A DNA stretch of 64,000 nt, from assembly GCA_963793275.1 (NCBI GenBank), contig CAWBZL010000002.1, forward strand, positions 186,001-250,000, given 5' to 3'. Both the position numbers and the translations under genes were made by a program. Below, piece by piece: positions 43,049 through 50,598 of the stretch; within the stretch, counting starts at the first letter, position 1, and each line of letters starts with the position of its first letter. The notes below the pieces were generated by a model. It was not told where the DNA came from and did no database searches. It saw only the letters and a list, made by a program, of their open reading frames with translations. This stretch comes from Marinirhabdus sp963793275. GTDB lineage: Bacteria; Bacteroidota; Bacteroidia; Flavobacteriales; Flavobacteriaceae.

Positions 43049-43652
43049 TGTGTACGGTTGTTTTAATAAATTTATTAAGAGTTTTTAGGCCTTCGTTGGT
43101 TACAATTCCTCTTAGATGATATTCCAGATAATTTTCATAAAGACTGATTTTAGGAAACTTCTGGACTGGAAAAATAGAGTCGTCCTTAATGCCATTGATT
43201 CCTATAAAATAGATACGACCAATAAATTCTATATCCAGATTATCTCGGTACAACCCTTTTTTTACACCTCTCTCCAGATTTTGTAAGGTGCAACGTTGCA
43301 TCTTTTCGAAGTGTAATTGCTTTACGGTATCGTGTATTTCAGGATAGTACTTTTGTAACTGGTACTGTGGTGAGGACTTTTCATATTTTAAATGCGTCAA
43401 TACTAATTTCTTGATCTCGTATAATTCCTCAATAGGATCCTTTTCTTCATCTATTATTTCATCAATCTCACAGGATATATGATGAAATAGATACGTGACC
43501 GTTTCACGCACCAAATCGGTTTTGTTGTTGAAATGCGTGTAAATGGTTTTTTTGGATATACCCAATTCCTGGGCCATATCGTCCATAGTCACACTCTTAA
43601 ACCCGAGTGTGATGAACAGCTCTCCTGCCTTCTGTATTATTTTTTCTTTCAT
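43041..43652 (-). CDS. TetR/AcrR family transcriptional regulator of the RND operon
   Basis: A 203-aa repressor-type protein. The N-terminal helix-turn-helix spans about residues 10-50 (AGELFITLGFKSVTMDDMAQELGISKKTIYTHFNNKTDLV); the helical remainder is the variable ligand-binding and dimerisation domain. ATG 43652 (MKEKIIQKAG) is chosen over the upstream frame start at 43706 because it begins the canonical TetR N-terminus and leaves the promoter outside the gene. It is the first gene of the efflux operon. A perfect inverted repeat lies over its promoter and is the probable operator, implying autoregulation and inducer-dependent efflux. Confidence 0.92.
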   Translation of the reverse strand: MKEKIIQKAGELFITLGFKSVTMDDMAQELGISKKTIYTHFNNKTDLVRETVTYLFHHISCEIDEIIDEEKDPIEELYEIKKLVLTHLKYEKSSPQYQLQKYYPEIHDTVKQLHFEKMQRCTLQNLERGVKKGLYRDNLDIEFIGRIYFIGINGIKDDSIFPVQKFPKISLYENYLEYHLRGIVTNEGLKTLNKFIKTTVHNA

Positions 43653-43663
43653 AATAATGGCGG

Positions 43664-43704
43664 CAAAGATAATACAGGAAACTTTAAAAACATTCAAAGT
43701 TTCC
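43664..43704 (-). promoter_or_regulatory. tetR-efflux operon promoter with probable TetR operator
   Basis: On the minus strand the -7 element TATCTTTG (43671-43664) and a -33 TTTG (43698-43695) are 23 bp apart. Between and over them lies a perfect 9-bp inverted repeat, GGAAACTTT (43677-43685) and AAAGTTTCC (43696-43704), with a 10-bp spacer. Binding there would block RNA polymerase. Confidence 0.65.
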
Positions 43705-43767
43705 AAAGTTTTTAATTATTTAACGTTCTATTAATATTTGACATTCCCCGTTTAATTTTAGGTTACA

Positions 43768-43802
43768 TTTGGTGACTTTGTTATTGGCAAGTGCTATTTT
43801 TG
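43768..43802 (+). promoter_or_regulatory. Promoter of the polyprenyl synthetase gene
   Basis: TTTG (43768-43771) and TATTTTTG (43795-43802) are separated by 23 bp. The predicted start is about 10 bases before the ATG at 43818, so the leader is very short. Confidence 0.6.
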
Positions 43803-43817
43803 CACCAAATTTTGCTT

Positions 43818-44792
43818 ATGGAATTGCTCACAAAATATGGCCAGGCGCTTGCATCGCACTTAGACAGTGCAGTTACCGTAAAAGAACCCATACAGTTGTA
43901 TAAACCAGTAAAGTATATTCTTACGTTAGGAGGAAAAAGATTACGTCCTGTACTTACGTTATTGACAGCAGATTTCTTTGGAAACAGCTACGAAAAAGCT
44001 ATGAATGCTGCCCTGGCTGTAGAATTGTTTCATAATTTTTCACTCATTCATGACGATATAATGGACAATGCACCTCTTCGCCGGGGTAAGGAAACTGTTC
44101 ATGAAAAGTGGGATACCAACACCGGTATTTTAAGTGGTGATGCTATGCTTATTTTAGCATATCAACTATTTGAAGCCTACGAGCCTGTTCAGTTTCAGGA
44201 ATTGGCAAAGCTTTTTAGTAAGACAGCACTGGAAGTTTGCGAAGGTCAGCAATACGATGTGGATTTTGAAACCCGTGACGATGTAACTATTCCCGAATAC
44301 ATTAAAATGATAGACTTTAAAACCGCTGTGCTCATTGGAGCAGCGATGAAAATGGGTGCTATTGTTGCAGAAGCCTCGCCAGCGTGTTGTGAAGGCGTAT
44401 ACGACTTTGGAAGAAATCTGGGAATTGCGTTTCAGTTGCAGGACGATTACCTAGATGCCTTCGGAAACCCCGAAACCTTTGGAAAACAAGTAGGGGGCGA
44501 TATAATTGCGAACAAGAAGACATTTCTATACTTAACAGCGCTCAAGTCCTGCAATAAAGGAGATGCTGAAACTTTAGAGCATTTATTTAATATAAACCCT
44601 AAGGATCCTTCAGAAAAAATAGATACTGTTAAGAAAATATTTCACTCTTCCGGAGCTGCAAAAGCTACCATCTCAGAAATTGAAGCCTATACTAATAAAG
44701 CAAATGCAATTCTGGAAACTCTTAAACTTTCAGAAGACAAAAAGGAGCAATTACGTGCGTTTGGAACCTGGTTGATGGAAAGGACGGTGTAA
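43818..44792 (+). CDS. Polyprenyl (geranylgeranyl/octaprenyl-type) diphosphate synthase
   Basis: A 324-aa trans-isoprenyl diphosphate synthase that extends allylic diphosphates with isopentenyl diphosphate, for menaquinone side chains or other isoprenoids. Both aspartate-rich motifs are present: the first as LIHDDIMDNAPLRRGK and the second as QLQDDYLDAFG. The N-terminal GGKRLRPVL (substrate-binding Lys/Arg) is intact. ATG 43818 is used because the -7 promoter element lies within the upstream extension of the frame. Product chain length cannot be read from the sequence with certainty. Confidence 0.92.
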   Translation: MELLTKYGQALASHLDSAVTVKEPIQLYKPVKYILTLGGKRLRPVLTLLTADFFGNSYEKAMNAALAVELFHNFSLIHDDIMDNAPLRRGKETVHEKWDTNTGILSGDAMLILAYQLFEAYEPVQFQELAKLFSKTALEVCEGQQYDVDFETRDDVTIPEYIKMIDFKTAVLIGAAMKMGAIVAEASPACCEGVYDFGRNLGIAFQLQDDYLDAFGNPETFGKQVGGDIIANKKTFLYLTALKSCNKGDAETLEHLFNINPKDPSEKIDTVKKIFHSSGAAKATISEIEAYTNKANAILETLKLSEDKKEQLRAFGTWLMERTV

Positions 44793-44810
44793 ATAAATGC
44801 CCGGGATGAA

Positions 44811-44842
44811 ACTCAAAATCCCACAGAAAATTGAGTCTTTTT
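44811..44842. terminator. Weak terminator-like hairpin
   Basis: ACTCAA (44811-44816) pairs with TTGAGT (44831-44836), followed by CTTTTT. The short stem and 14-base loop make this a weak candidate between two convergent genes. Confidence 0.35.
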
Positions 44843-44854
44843 GGATTTTGTGAT

Positions 44855-45382
44855 TTAAAAATAAACCCTCACAAAAGGATTCCAGGCTGTAGCGTACACA
44901 TCGTCATTATCGTTGTATAGTATATTATAACGGATACCAATGGTTGCTGGTCCGGCTCTGTAACCGGCTCCTACAAACAGTGCTGTGTTCCAGAAATTAT
45001 CTGTAAAGCTACCGTCTATAAATTCTATTTTCTGGTTTACGCGCAATTGTTCAACCTCTGCCGAAAGTTGAATTTCACGAATAGGGTTAAAAAGTGCGAT
45101 CCAACTTCCACCATACAACGTAGATTTAAAAAAATTGCTGCTTTGATAGCTAAATATAAGCGAAGGTCCCATCGCAAAATAGTCGTTAAAATTATAGATC
45201 GCGCTGGGCGAAATACTACCTGCAAAATTGCCGTTGCCAAAGCTAATTCCTAGTCCGCCGCCAAATTGTACCTTCTCCCAAAAGGAATAATCTGTTTCTT
45301 GAGCTTGTGTATGTTGAGGTATTAACGTTATGGCAGTGAAAAGAGTAAGAATTTTTAAGGAGTGGGAGTAGTGTATTTTCAT
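44855..45382 (-). CDS. Outer-membrane beta-barrel protein, 175 aa
   Basis: A signal peptide ends near residue 27 (HTQAQ). The mature protein alternates polar and aromatic residues as in eight-stranded barrels (FGGGLGISFGNGNFAGSISPSAIYNFNDYFAMGPSLIFSYQ, ALFVGAGYRAGPATIGIRYNILYND) and ends with an aromatic C-terminus (NPFVRVYF), the barrel-assembly signal. It resembles small flavobacterial proteins annotated as alpha-ketoglutarate decarboxylase because they sit beside sucA, as here; an enzymatic role is unlikely. Confidence 0.82.
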   Translation of the reverse strand: MKIHYSHSLKILTLFTAITLIPQHTQAQETDYSFWEKVQFGGGLGISFGNGNFAGSISPSAIYNFNDYFAMGPSLIFSYQSSNFFKSTLYGGSWIALFNPIREIQLSAEVEQLRVNQKIEFIDGSFTDNFWNTALFVGAGYRAGPATIGIRYNILYNDNDDVYATAWNPFVRVYF

Positions 45383-45450
45383 TAGGAAAATTTTAGGAAT
45401 TCACTTTCTAAATATACAATAACCTAACGCGTTGGTTTGTTGAAAAATTG

Positions 45451-45458
45451 TATTTTTG
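45451..45458 (+). promoter_or_regulatory. -7 element of the sucA gene
   Basis: TATTTTTG (45451-45458) matches TAnnTTTG; a TTG at 45432-45434 lies 16 bp upstream, slightly short for the -33. The leader to ATG 45497 is about 33 bases. Confidence 0.5.
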
Positions 45459-45496
45459 TAGGGTTTTACAAAAACAAAAACCCGAAGCATCCAAAT

Positions 45497-48250
45497 ATGG
45501 ATAAATATTCTTTCTTAAATGCAGTACATCCTGCACAAATCGCAGATCTCTACGATAAATATTTAAAATTTCCAGATAGCGTTGAGGCTAGTTGGCGCGC
45601 CTTTTTTCAGGGTTTCGACTTTGGAATAGAGAGCGGTTCTCTGGAAGGTCTTGGTGTTGAGGCGCCTAACGGAGCTGTAGTGACCGAAGAAGTTTTAAAA
45701 GAATTTCAGGTTATAAAACTTATTGATGGCTACCGAACCCGTGGTCATTTGTTTACCAAAACCAACCCGGTTCGAGACCGTAGAAAATATGAGCCAACGC
45801 TGGATGTAGAAAATTTTGGTCTTTCAAAAGACGATCTGCAAACTACATTTAAAGCAGGTGAAGTTTTAGGTATGGGGCCCAGTAAGCTGGAAGATATTAT
45901 TAAGCACTTAAATAGCATTTACTGCGATAGTATTGGTATTGAGTATATGTACATTCGTAAGCCGGAAGAAATACAGTGGATTCAAAATAAGCTGAATATA
46001 AATGACAATCAGCCAAAATTTTCAGAAGAAAAAAAGAAACAAATTTTAAAGAAATTGAACGAAGCAGTCTCGTTCGAAAATTTCTTACACACAAAATACG
46101 TAGGCCAAAAACGATTTTCACTGGAAGGTGGAGAAAGTTTAATTCCTGCACTGGATTCCCTAATTGAAAATGCCGCAGAACAAGGCGTAGAAGAATTTGT
46201 AATGGGAATGGCGCACCGTGGCCGTTTAAGTACGTTAACAAATATATTCGGTAAAAGTGCCAAAGATATTTTTTCTGAATTTGACGGAAAAGACTACGCT
46301 CAGGATATTTTTGACGGAGACGTAAAATATCACCTTGGCTGGACCAGCAAACGAGCTACAGACAGCGGAAAAGAAATCAACCTGAACATAGCGCCTAACC
46401 CATCTCACTTAGAGACCGTTGGCGCCGTGGTAGAAGGAATTGCTCGTGCTAAACAAGATAGACGATTTAAAGAAAATCCAAAAAAAGTATTACCAATTGT
46501 AGTGCACGGAGATGCCGCAATTGCAGGACAGGGTATTGTGTATGAGATCGTGCAAATGGCACAGTTGGACGGTTATAAAACTGGCGGGACTATCCATATT
46601 GTGGTGAACAACCAGGTAGGATTTACCACAAATTATCTGGACGGTCGTTCTTCTACCTATTGCACAGACGTGGGGAAAGTAACCTTGTCGCCTGTGCTAC
46701 ACGTAAATGCAGACGACGTGGAAGCTGTCGTACACGCTATGGAATTTGCCTTAGCCTTTAGAATGGAATTTGGTCGGGATGTATTTATAGACTTATTAGG
46801 ATACAGAAAGTACGGTCATAACGAAGGAGACGAGCCGCGCTTTACACAACCTAAATTATACAAGGCCATTAGCAAACATAGCAATCCGCGTGATATTTAT
46901 GCTGAAAAACTCTTTAAACAAGGTGTGATTGAAAAAGGACATACTGAAAAGTTAGAAGAAGAGTATAAAAATAAGCTGGAAGAAAATCTGGAAGATGCCA
47001 GAAAGGAAGAGAAAACCGAAATAACACCAATCATGAAAGATGCTTGGGAAGGTTTTCATTATGCCGAAGAAGATAAAATGATGAAATCGGTAGATACCAC
47101 TGTAGCGTTAAAAGACCTTACCGAAATTGCCGAAGTCATTACACAACTACCAAAAGACAAAAAGTTTTTACGAAAAATAGCCCGATTGATTGAGGCGCGT
47201 AAGAAAATGTATTTTGAGGACAACAAACTGGATTGGGCCATGGGCGAATTATTGGCTTATGGTACATTACTGAAAGAAGGATACGATGTGAGGATGAGTG
47301 GCCAGGATGTAGAGCGAGGAACTTTTAGCCACCGTCACGCTGTGGTAAAAGTAGAGGAAAGCGAAGAAGAAATTGTATTGCTAAACGATTTAAAAGGCGA
47401 CCAGGGAGACTTTTATATTTACAATTCATTACTTTCAGAATATGGGGTTGTTGGCTTCGATTATGGCTATGCTATGGCAAGTCCAAAAACGCTCACCATC
47501 TGGGAAGCACAATTTGGGGATTTCAGCAATGGAGCCCAGATCATGATAGATCAATATATCTCGTCCGGAGAAGATAAATGGAAGTCTCAAAATGGCCTGG
47601 TTATGTTACTGCCACACGGGTATGAAGGACAGGGAGCAGAGCATTCTTCAGCAAGAATGGAACGCTACTTACAAATGTGTGCAAAAGATAATATGTTTGT
47701 AGCCGATGTTACAACGCCGGCCAATTTGTACCATATGTTGCGCAGGCAGATGAAGGTAGATTACCGCAAACCATTAATAGTCTTTACACCTAAGAGTTTA
47801 CTGCGTCATCCAAAGGTAATTTCTACCAAGGAAGAATTAGCAAACGGGAGTTTCCAGATGGTTCTGGACGATCCGGACGCAAAAGCAACTAAAGTAAAAA
47901 GCCTTGTGTTTTTAACGGGTAAATTTTATTATGATCTGTTAGAAACAAAAGAAGAAGAAAAGAGAGACGATGTAGCCTTGGTGCGTGTAGAACAATTGTT
48001 CCCGTTACCAATAGAGGAGATGAAAGCAATCATCAAAAAATATAAAAATGCAGATGATATTGTTTGGGCGCAGGAAGAACCACGTAATATGGGAGCTTAT
48101 TCACATATGCTGCTTCATTTTGAAGAAACCAGAACGTGGCGTGTATGTAGCAGAAAAATGTACGCTGCACCAGCATCCGGAAGCAGTGTAAGAAGTAAGT
48201 CCAGACACTCAAAAGTTATTGAGAGTGTTTTTGATAAAGAGATGAAGTAA
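45497..48250 (+). CDS. sucA: 2-oxoglutarate dehydrogenase E1 component
   Basis: The thiamine-diphosphate-dependent E1 subunit (917 aa) decarboxylates 2-oxoglutarate and transfers the succinyl group to E2. The N-terminal segment FLNAVHPAQIADLYDKYLKFPDSVEASWRAFFQGF is the family's small domain. TPP-binding and active-site segments are GMAHRGRLSTL, PNPSHLE, HGDAAIAGQGIVYE and NNQVGFTT. The transketolase-like C-terminal part includes MLLPHGYEGQGAEHSSARMERYLQ. ATG 45497 starts this N-terminus. The E2 gene follows after 111 bp and completes the specific part of the TCA complex; E3 is not in the window. Confidence 0.96.
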   Translation: MDKYSFLNAVHPAQIADLYDKYLKFPDSVEASWRAFFQGFDFGIESGSLEGLGVEAPNGAVVTEEVLKEFQVIKLIDGYRTRGHLFTKTNPVRDRRKYEPTLDVENFGLSKDDLQTTFKAGEVLGMGPSKLEDIIKHLNSIYCDSIGIEYMYIRKPEEIQWIQNKLNINDNQPKFSEEKKKQILKKLNEAVSFENFLHTKYVGQKRFSLEGGESLIPALDSLIENAAEQGVEEFVMGMAHRGRLSTLTNIFGKSAKDIFSEFDGKDYAQDIFDGDVKYHLGWTSKRATDSGKEINLNIAPNPSHLETVGAVVEGIARAKQDRRFKENPKKVLPIVVHGDAAIAGQGIVYEIVQMAQLDGYKTGGTIHIVVNNQVGFTTNYLDGRSSTYCTDVGKVTLSPVLHVNADDVEAVVHAMEFALAFRMEFGRDVFIDLLGYRKYGHNEGDEPRFTQPKLYKAISKHSNPRDIYAEKLFKQGVIEKGHTEKLEEEYKNKLEENLEDARKEEKTEITPIMKDAWEGFHYAEEDKMMKSVDTTVALKDLTEIAEVITQLPKDKKFLRKIARLIEARKKMYFEDNKLDWAMGELLAYGTLLKEGYDVRMSGQDVERGTFSHRHAVVKVEESEEEIVLLNDLKGDQGDFYIYNSLLSEYGVVGFDYGYAMASPKTLTIWEAQFGDFSNGAQIMIDQYISSGEDKWKSQNGLVMLLPHGYEGQGAEHSSARMERYLQMCAKDNMFVADVTTPANLYHMLRRQMKVDYRKPLIVFTPKSLLRHPKVISTKEELANGSFQMVLDDPDAKATKVKSLVFLTGKFYYDLLETKEEEKRDDVALVRVEQLFPLPIEEMKAIIKKYKNADDIVWAQEEPRNMGAYSHMLLHFEETRTWRVCSRKMYAAPASGSSVRSKSRHSKVIESVFDKEMK

Positions 48251-48361
48251 AACGAGTATTTATAACCCGTAAGGCGTTAGCGACAAAAAGTGATTCTTGT
48301 GGGTTTGTTGAATTAAAATTAAAGAATTAAATGCTGCGTAAGCAACGTAATACATAATACT

Positions 48362-49678
48362 ATGGCATTAGAAATGAAAGTCCCTTCACCAGGGGAATCC
48401 ATCACCGAAGTTGAAATAGCACAATGGCTTGTAGAAGACGGCTCTTGGGTTGAAAAAGATCAGGCAATTGCCGAAGTTGATAGCGATAAAGCTACCCTGG
48501 AACTTCCGGCAGAAGCAAGCGGAATAATCACCTTTAAAGCTGAAGAAGGCGATGCTGTAGGTGTTGGTGAAGTAGTTTGTTTAATCGATACAGAAGCCGA
48601 AAAACCAGGTGATGACGGTGACAATACATCTACCGAAACCTATGACAAACCAGGTGATGAAAAAGGCGGTGGCAATGCAGGTCCGGATCTGGATAAAGCA
48701 GATGCTAACCATAAAGATACTGGTACAAAGGCAGAGGCTTTAACCCAAACTCCTTCAAAAAGTTCTACGCAGCGACAAGAGCAGGATGGTGGGAAAAGCT
48801 ATGCAACAGGAACTCCGTCACCTTCAGCTAAAAAAATATTAGCAGAAAAAGGAATGGATGCTAGCACCGTAAAAGGCTCTGGCCGTGATGGTAGAATCAC
48901 TAAAAACGATGCCGAAAATGCCACGCCATCTATGGGAACTCCAGGGACTGGCGATAGAGGTTCGTCTCGAACAAAACTTTCAATGCTACGTCGTAAAGTA
49001 GCCGAGCGTCTGGTAGAGGCCAAAAACACAACGGCAATGCTAACTACCTTCAACGAGGTAGATATGACGGCTATTTTCGAATTAAGAAAAGAATACAAAG
49101 AAACATTTAAAGACAAGCACGGAGTAAGTCTTGGCTTTATGTCATTCTTTACGCTGGCCATTGTTCGTGCGTTGGAGCTATATCCAGCCGTAAACAGTAT
49201 GATAGACGGTAAAGAAATGTTGACATTTGACTATAAAGATATTTCAATTGCAGTCTCCGGACCAAAAGGATTAATGGTGCCTGTAATACGTAATGCTGAA
49301 AATTTAAGTTTCAGAGGCGTAGAATCTGAAGTAAAAAGATTGGCAATTAGAGCTCGTGATGGACAAATAACCGTAGATGAAATGACGGGAGGAACTTTTA
49401 CAATCTCTAACGGAGGTGTTTTTGGAAGTATGTTGAGTACACCAATTATTAACCCACCACAATCCGGAATTCTGGGAATGCATAATATTGTAGAACGCCC
49501 CATAGTGAAGAACGGTGGTGTAACTATTGCTCCCATAATGTACGTGGCATTATCCTACGACCATAGAATTATTGACGGAAAAGAATCTGTTGGTTTTCTG
49601 GTAGCAGTAAAAGAAGCGCTCGAAAATCCTACAGAATTACTTATGGATAACGACGTAAAAAAAGCACTGGAACTTTAA
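48362..49678 (+). CDS. sucB: 2-oxoglutarate dehydrogenase E2 (dihydrolipoyl succinyltransferase)
   Basis: A 438-aa E2 core protein. One N-terminal lipoyl domain (about 1-78) has the lipoylated Lys in EVDSDKATLELPA. A long, unusually acidic Gly/Asp/Thr-rich linker (about 80-145) precedes the peripheral subunit-binding domain (about 148-185, SPSAKKILAEKGMDASTVKGSGRDGRITKNDAE). The catalytic domain ends with the active-site His in ALSYDHRIIDGKE. It transfers succinyl groups to CoA. It is cotranscribed with sucA and followed by a strong terminator. Confidence 0.96.
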   Translation: MALEMKVPSPGESITEVEIAQWLVEDGSWVEKDQAIAEVDSDKATLELPAEASGIITFKAEEGDAVGVGEVVCLIDTEAEKPGDDGDNTSTETYDKPGDEKGGGNAGPDLDKADANHKDTGTKAEALTQTPSKSSTQRQEQDGGKSYATGTPSPSAKKILAEKGMDASTVKGSGRDGRITKNDAENATPSMGTPGTGDRGSSRTKLSMLRRKVAERLVEAKNTTAMLTTFNEVDMTAIFELRKEYKETFKDKHGVSLGFMSFFTLAIVRALELYPAVNSMIDGKEMLTFDYKDISIAVSGPKGLMVPVIRNAENLSFRGVESEVKRLAIRARDGQITVDEMTGGTFTISNGGVFGSMLSTPIINPPQSGILGMHNIVERPIVKNGGVTIAPIMYVALSYDHRIIDGKESVGFLVAVKEALENPTELLMDNDVKKALEL

Positions 49679-49700
49679 TAAAGATGAATCTATTATAAAT

Positions 49701-49730
49701 AAAAAAACCAGCCAATTGGCTGGTTTTTTT
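49701..49730 (+). terminator. Rho-independent terminator after sucB
   Basis: A perfect 13-bp stem (49701-49713 with 49718-49730; core AACCAGCC and GGCTGGTT) has an AATT loop and a T tract. Confidence 0.9.
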
Positions 49731-49761
49731 AAGTTAGTAGTTAGTTGAAAAACTACGAATG

Positions 49762-49896
49762 TTATATCGCTATAATAAGACTTATTATATTTAAGAGTAT
49801 CACAGAAACAACACAAGTGGTTAAAAAGACCATTGTGATTTTTTGTCTCAAGGTTAATTTTTTCTTTTCCACGGGTGCATGTGTTATATTTTCCAT
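49762..49896 (-). CDS. Small single-pass membrane protein, 44 aa
   Basis: A short frame from ATG 49896 to TAA 49762 encodes a basic N-terminal half (MENITHAPVEKKKLTLRQKI) and then about 20 hydrophobic residues (MVFLTTCVVSVILLNIISLI), ending in IAI. This is a convincing tail-anchored or N-in membrane microprotein. It fills the gap between the sucB terminator and the NarL-type regulator gene, and a TA...TTTTG-like box lies 15 bp upstream. I do not recognise a family and its role is unknown; a membrane-complex subunit or regulator is possible. Confidence 0.55.
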   Translation of the reverse strand: MENITHAPVEKKKLTLRQKITMVFLTTCVVSVILLNIISLIIAI

Positions 49897-49965
49897 AGGG
49901 TAAAATTGCAAAAAATATAAAACCGAAACAATACGTATTTATACGTAAATTTTAAAAAAACGTGT

Positions 49966-50598
49966 TCAATTAAGTTTTTCGTGGTTCTCTTTCGCCCAAA
50001 TAAGAAGACTATTGGTTTTGGGTTCCAGCTCTAGTTTGTTAATAATGTTACTTCTGTGTTTCTCAACGGTTCGGTACGATATAAATAGAAGTGAAGCTAT
50101 TTCTTTGTTGGTTTTGTCTTTTCCTATAAGTTTCAGGATCTTTTTTTCTGAAGGTGTTAAAATGTTTAATAAAGAGTCGTCCAGATTGCTTTGTTTTAGA
50201 TTTTCGGAGATATTTGGACTAAAATAGCGCTCGTCTTTTAACACATTTTCTAAGCACATTTCTATTTCTTCCAGTGCAAACTCTTTTAAAATATATCCAA
50301 AGATATTAAGCTCCTTGGCCTGTTCAAAAATTTCCCGCTCTTTGTGCAGCGTAATAAGTATAATTTTTGTTTCGCTGCACTCAATTTTACATTTATGGGC
50401 AATTTCTATCCCGGACATAAAAGGCATTTGTATATCCAGAATAGCGATCTCTGGATTTTCTTTGGTAATAAGATTGTAAGCTTCCCGCCCATTTTTAGCA
50501 CTTCCAATAATATTGTACCCCCGCTCCAGCAAATAATCGTTGAGCCCTTTTAATAAAAGCGGGTGGTCGTCTGCCGTAATAATGGTTGTTTTTTTCAT
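49966..50598 (-). CDS. NarL/FixJ-type response regulator (LuxR HTH)
   Basis: A 210-aa two-component regulator. The receiver domain has TADDHP, phospho-acceptor Asp 55 in AILDIQMPFMSG, Thr in ITLHK and Lys in YILKE. The C-terminal LuxR-type helix-turn-helix reads LTPSEKKILKLIGKDKTNKEIASLLFISYRTVEKHRSNIINKL. Its start overlaps the stop of the sensor kinase gene by 4 bp, so the pair is translationally coupled. Targets are unknown. Confidence 0.94.
   Translation of the reverse strand: MKKTTIITADDHPLLLKGLNDYLLERGYNIIGSAKNGREAYNLITKENPEIAILDIQMPFMSGIEIAHKCKIECSETKIILITLHKEREIFEQAKELNIFGYILKEFALEEIEMCLENVLKDERYFSPNISENLKQSNLDDSLLNILTPSEKKILKLIGKDKTNKEIASLLFISYRTVEKHRSNIINKLELEPKTNSLLIWAKENHEKLN

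Noticed and set aside
44855..45382. Annotation as a 2-oxoglutarate decarboxylase-related enzyme
   Set aside because: The sequence is a small beta-barrel with a signal peptide; the enzymatic name would only reflect the sucA neighbour.
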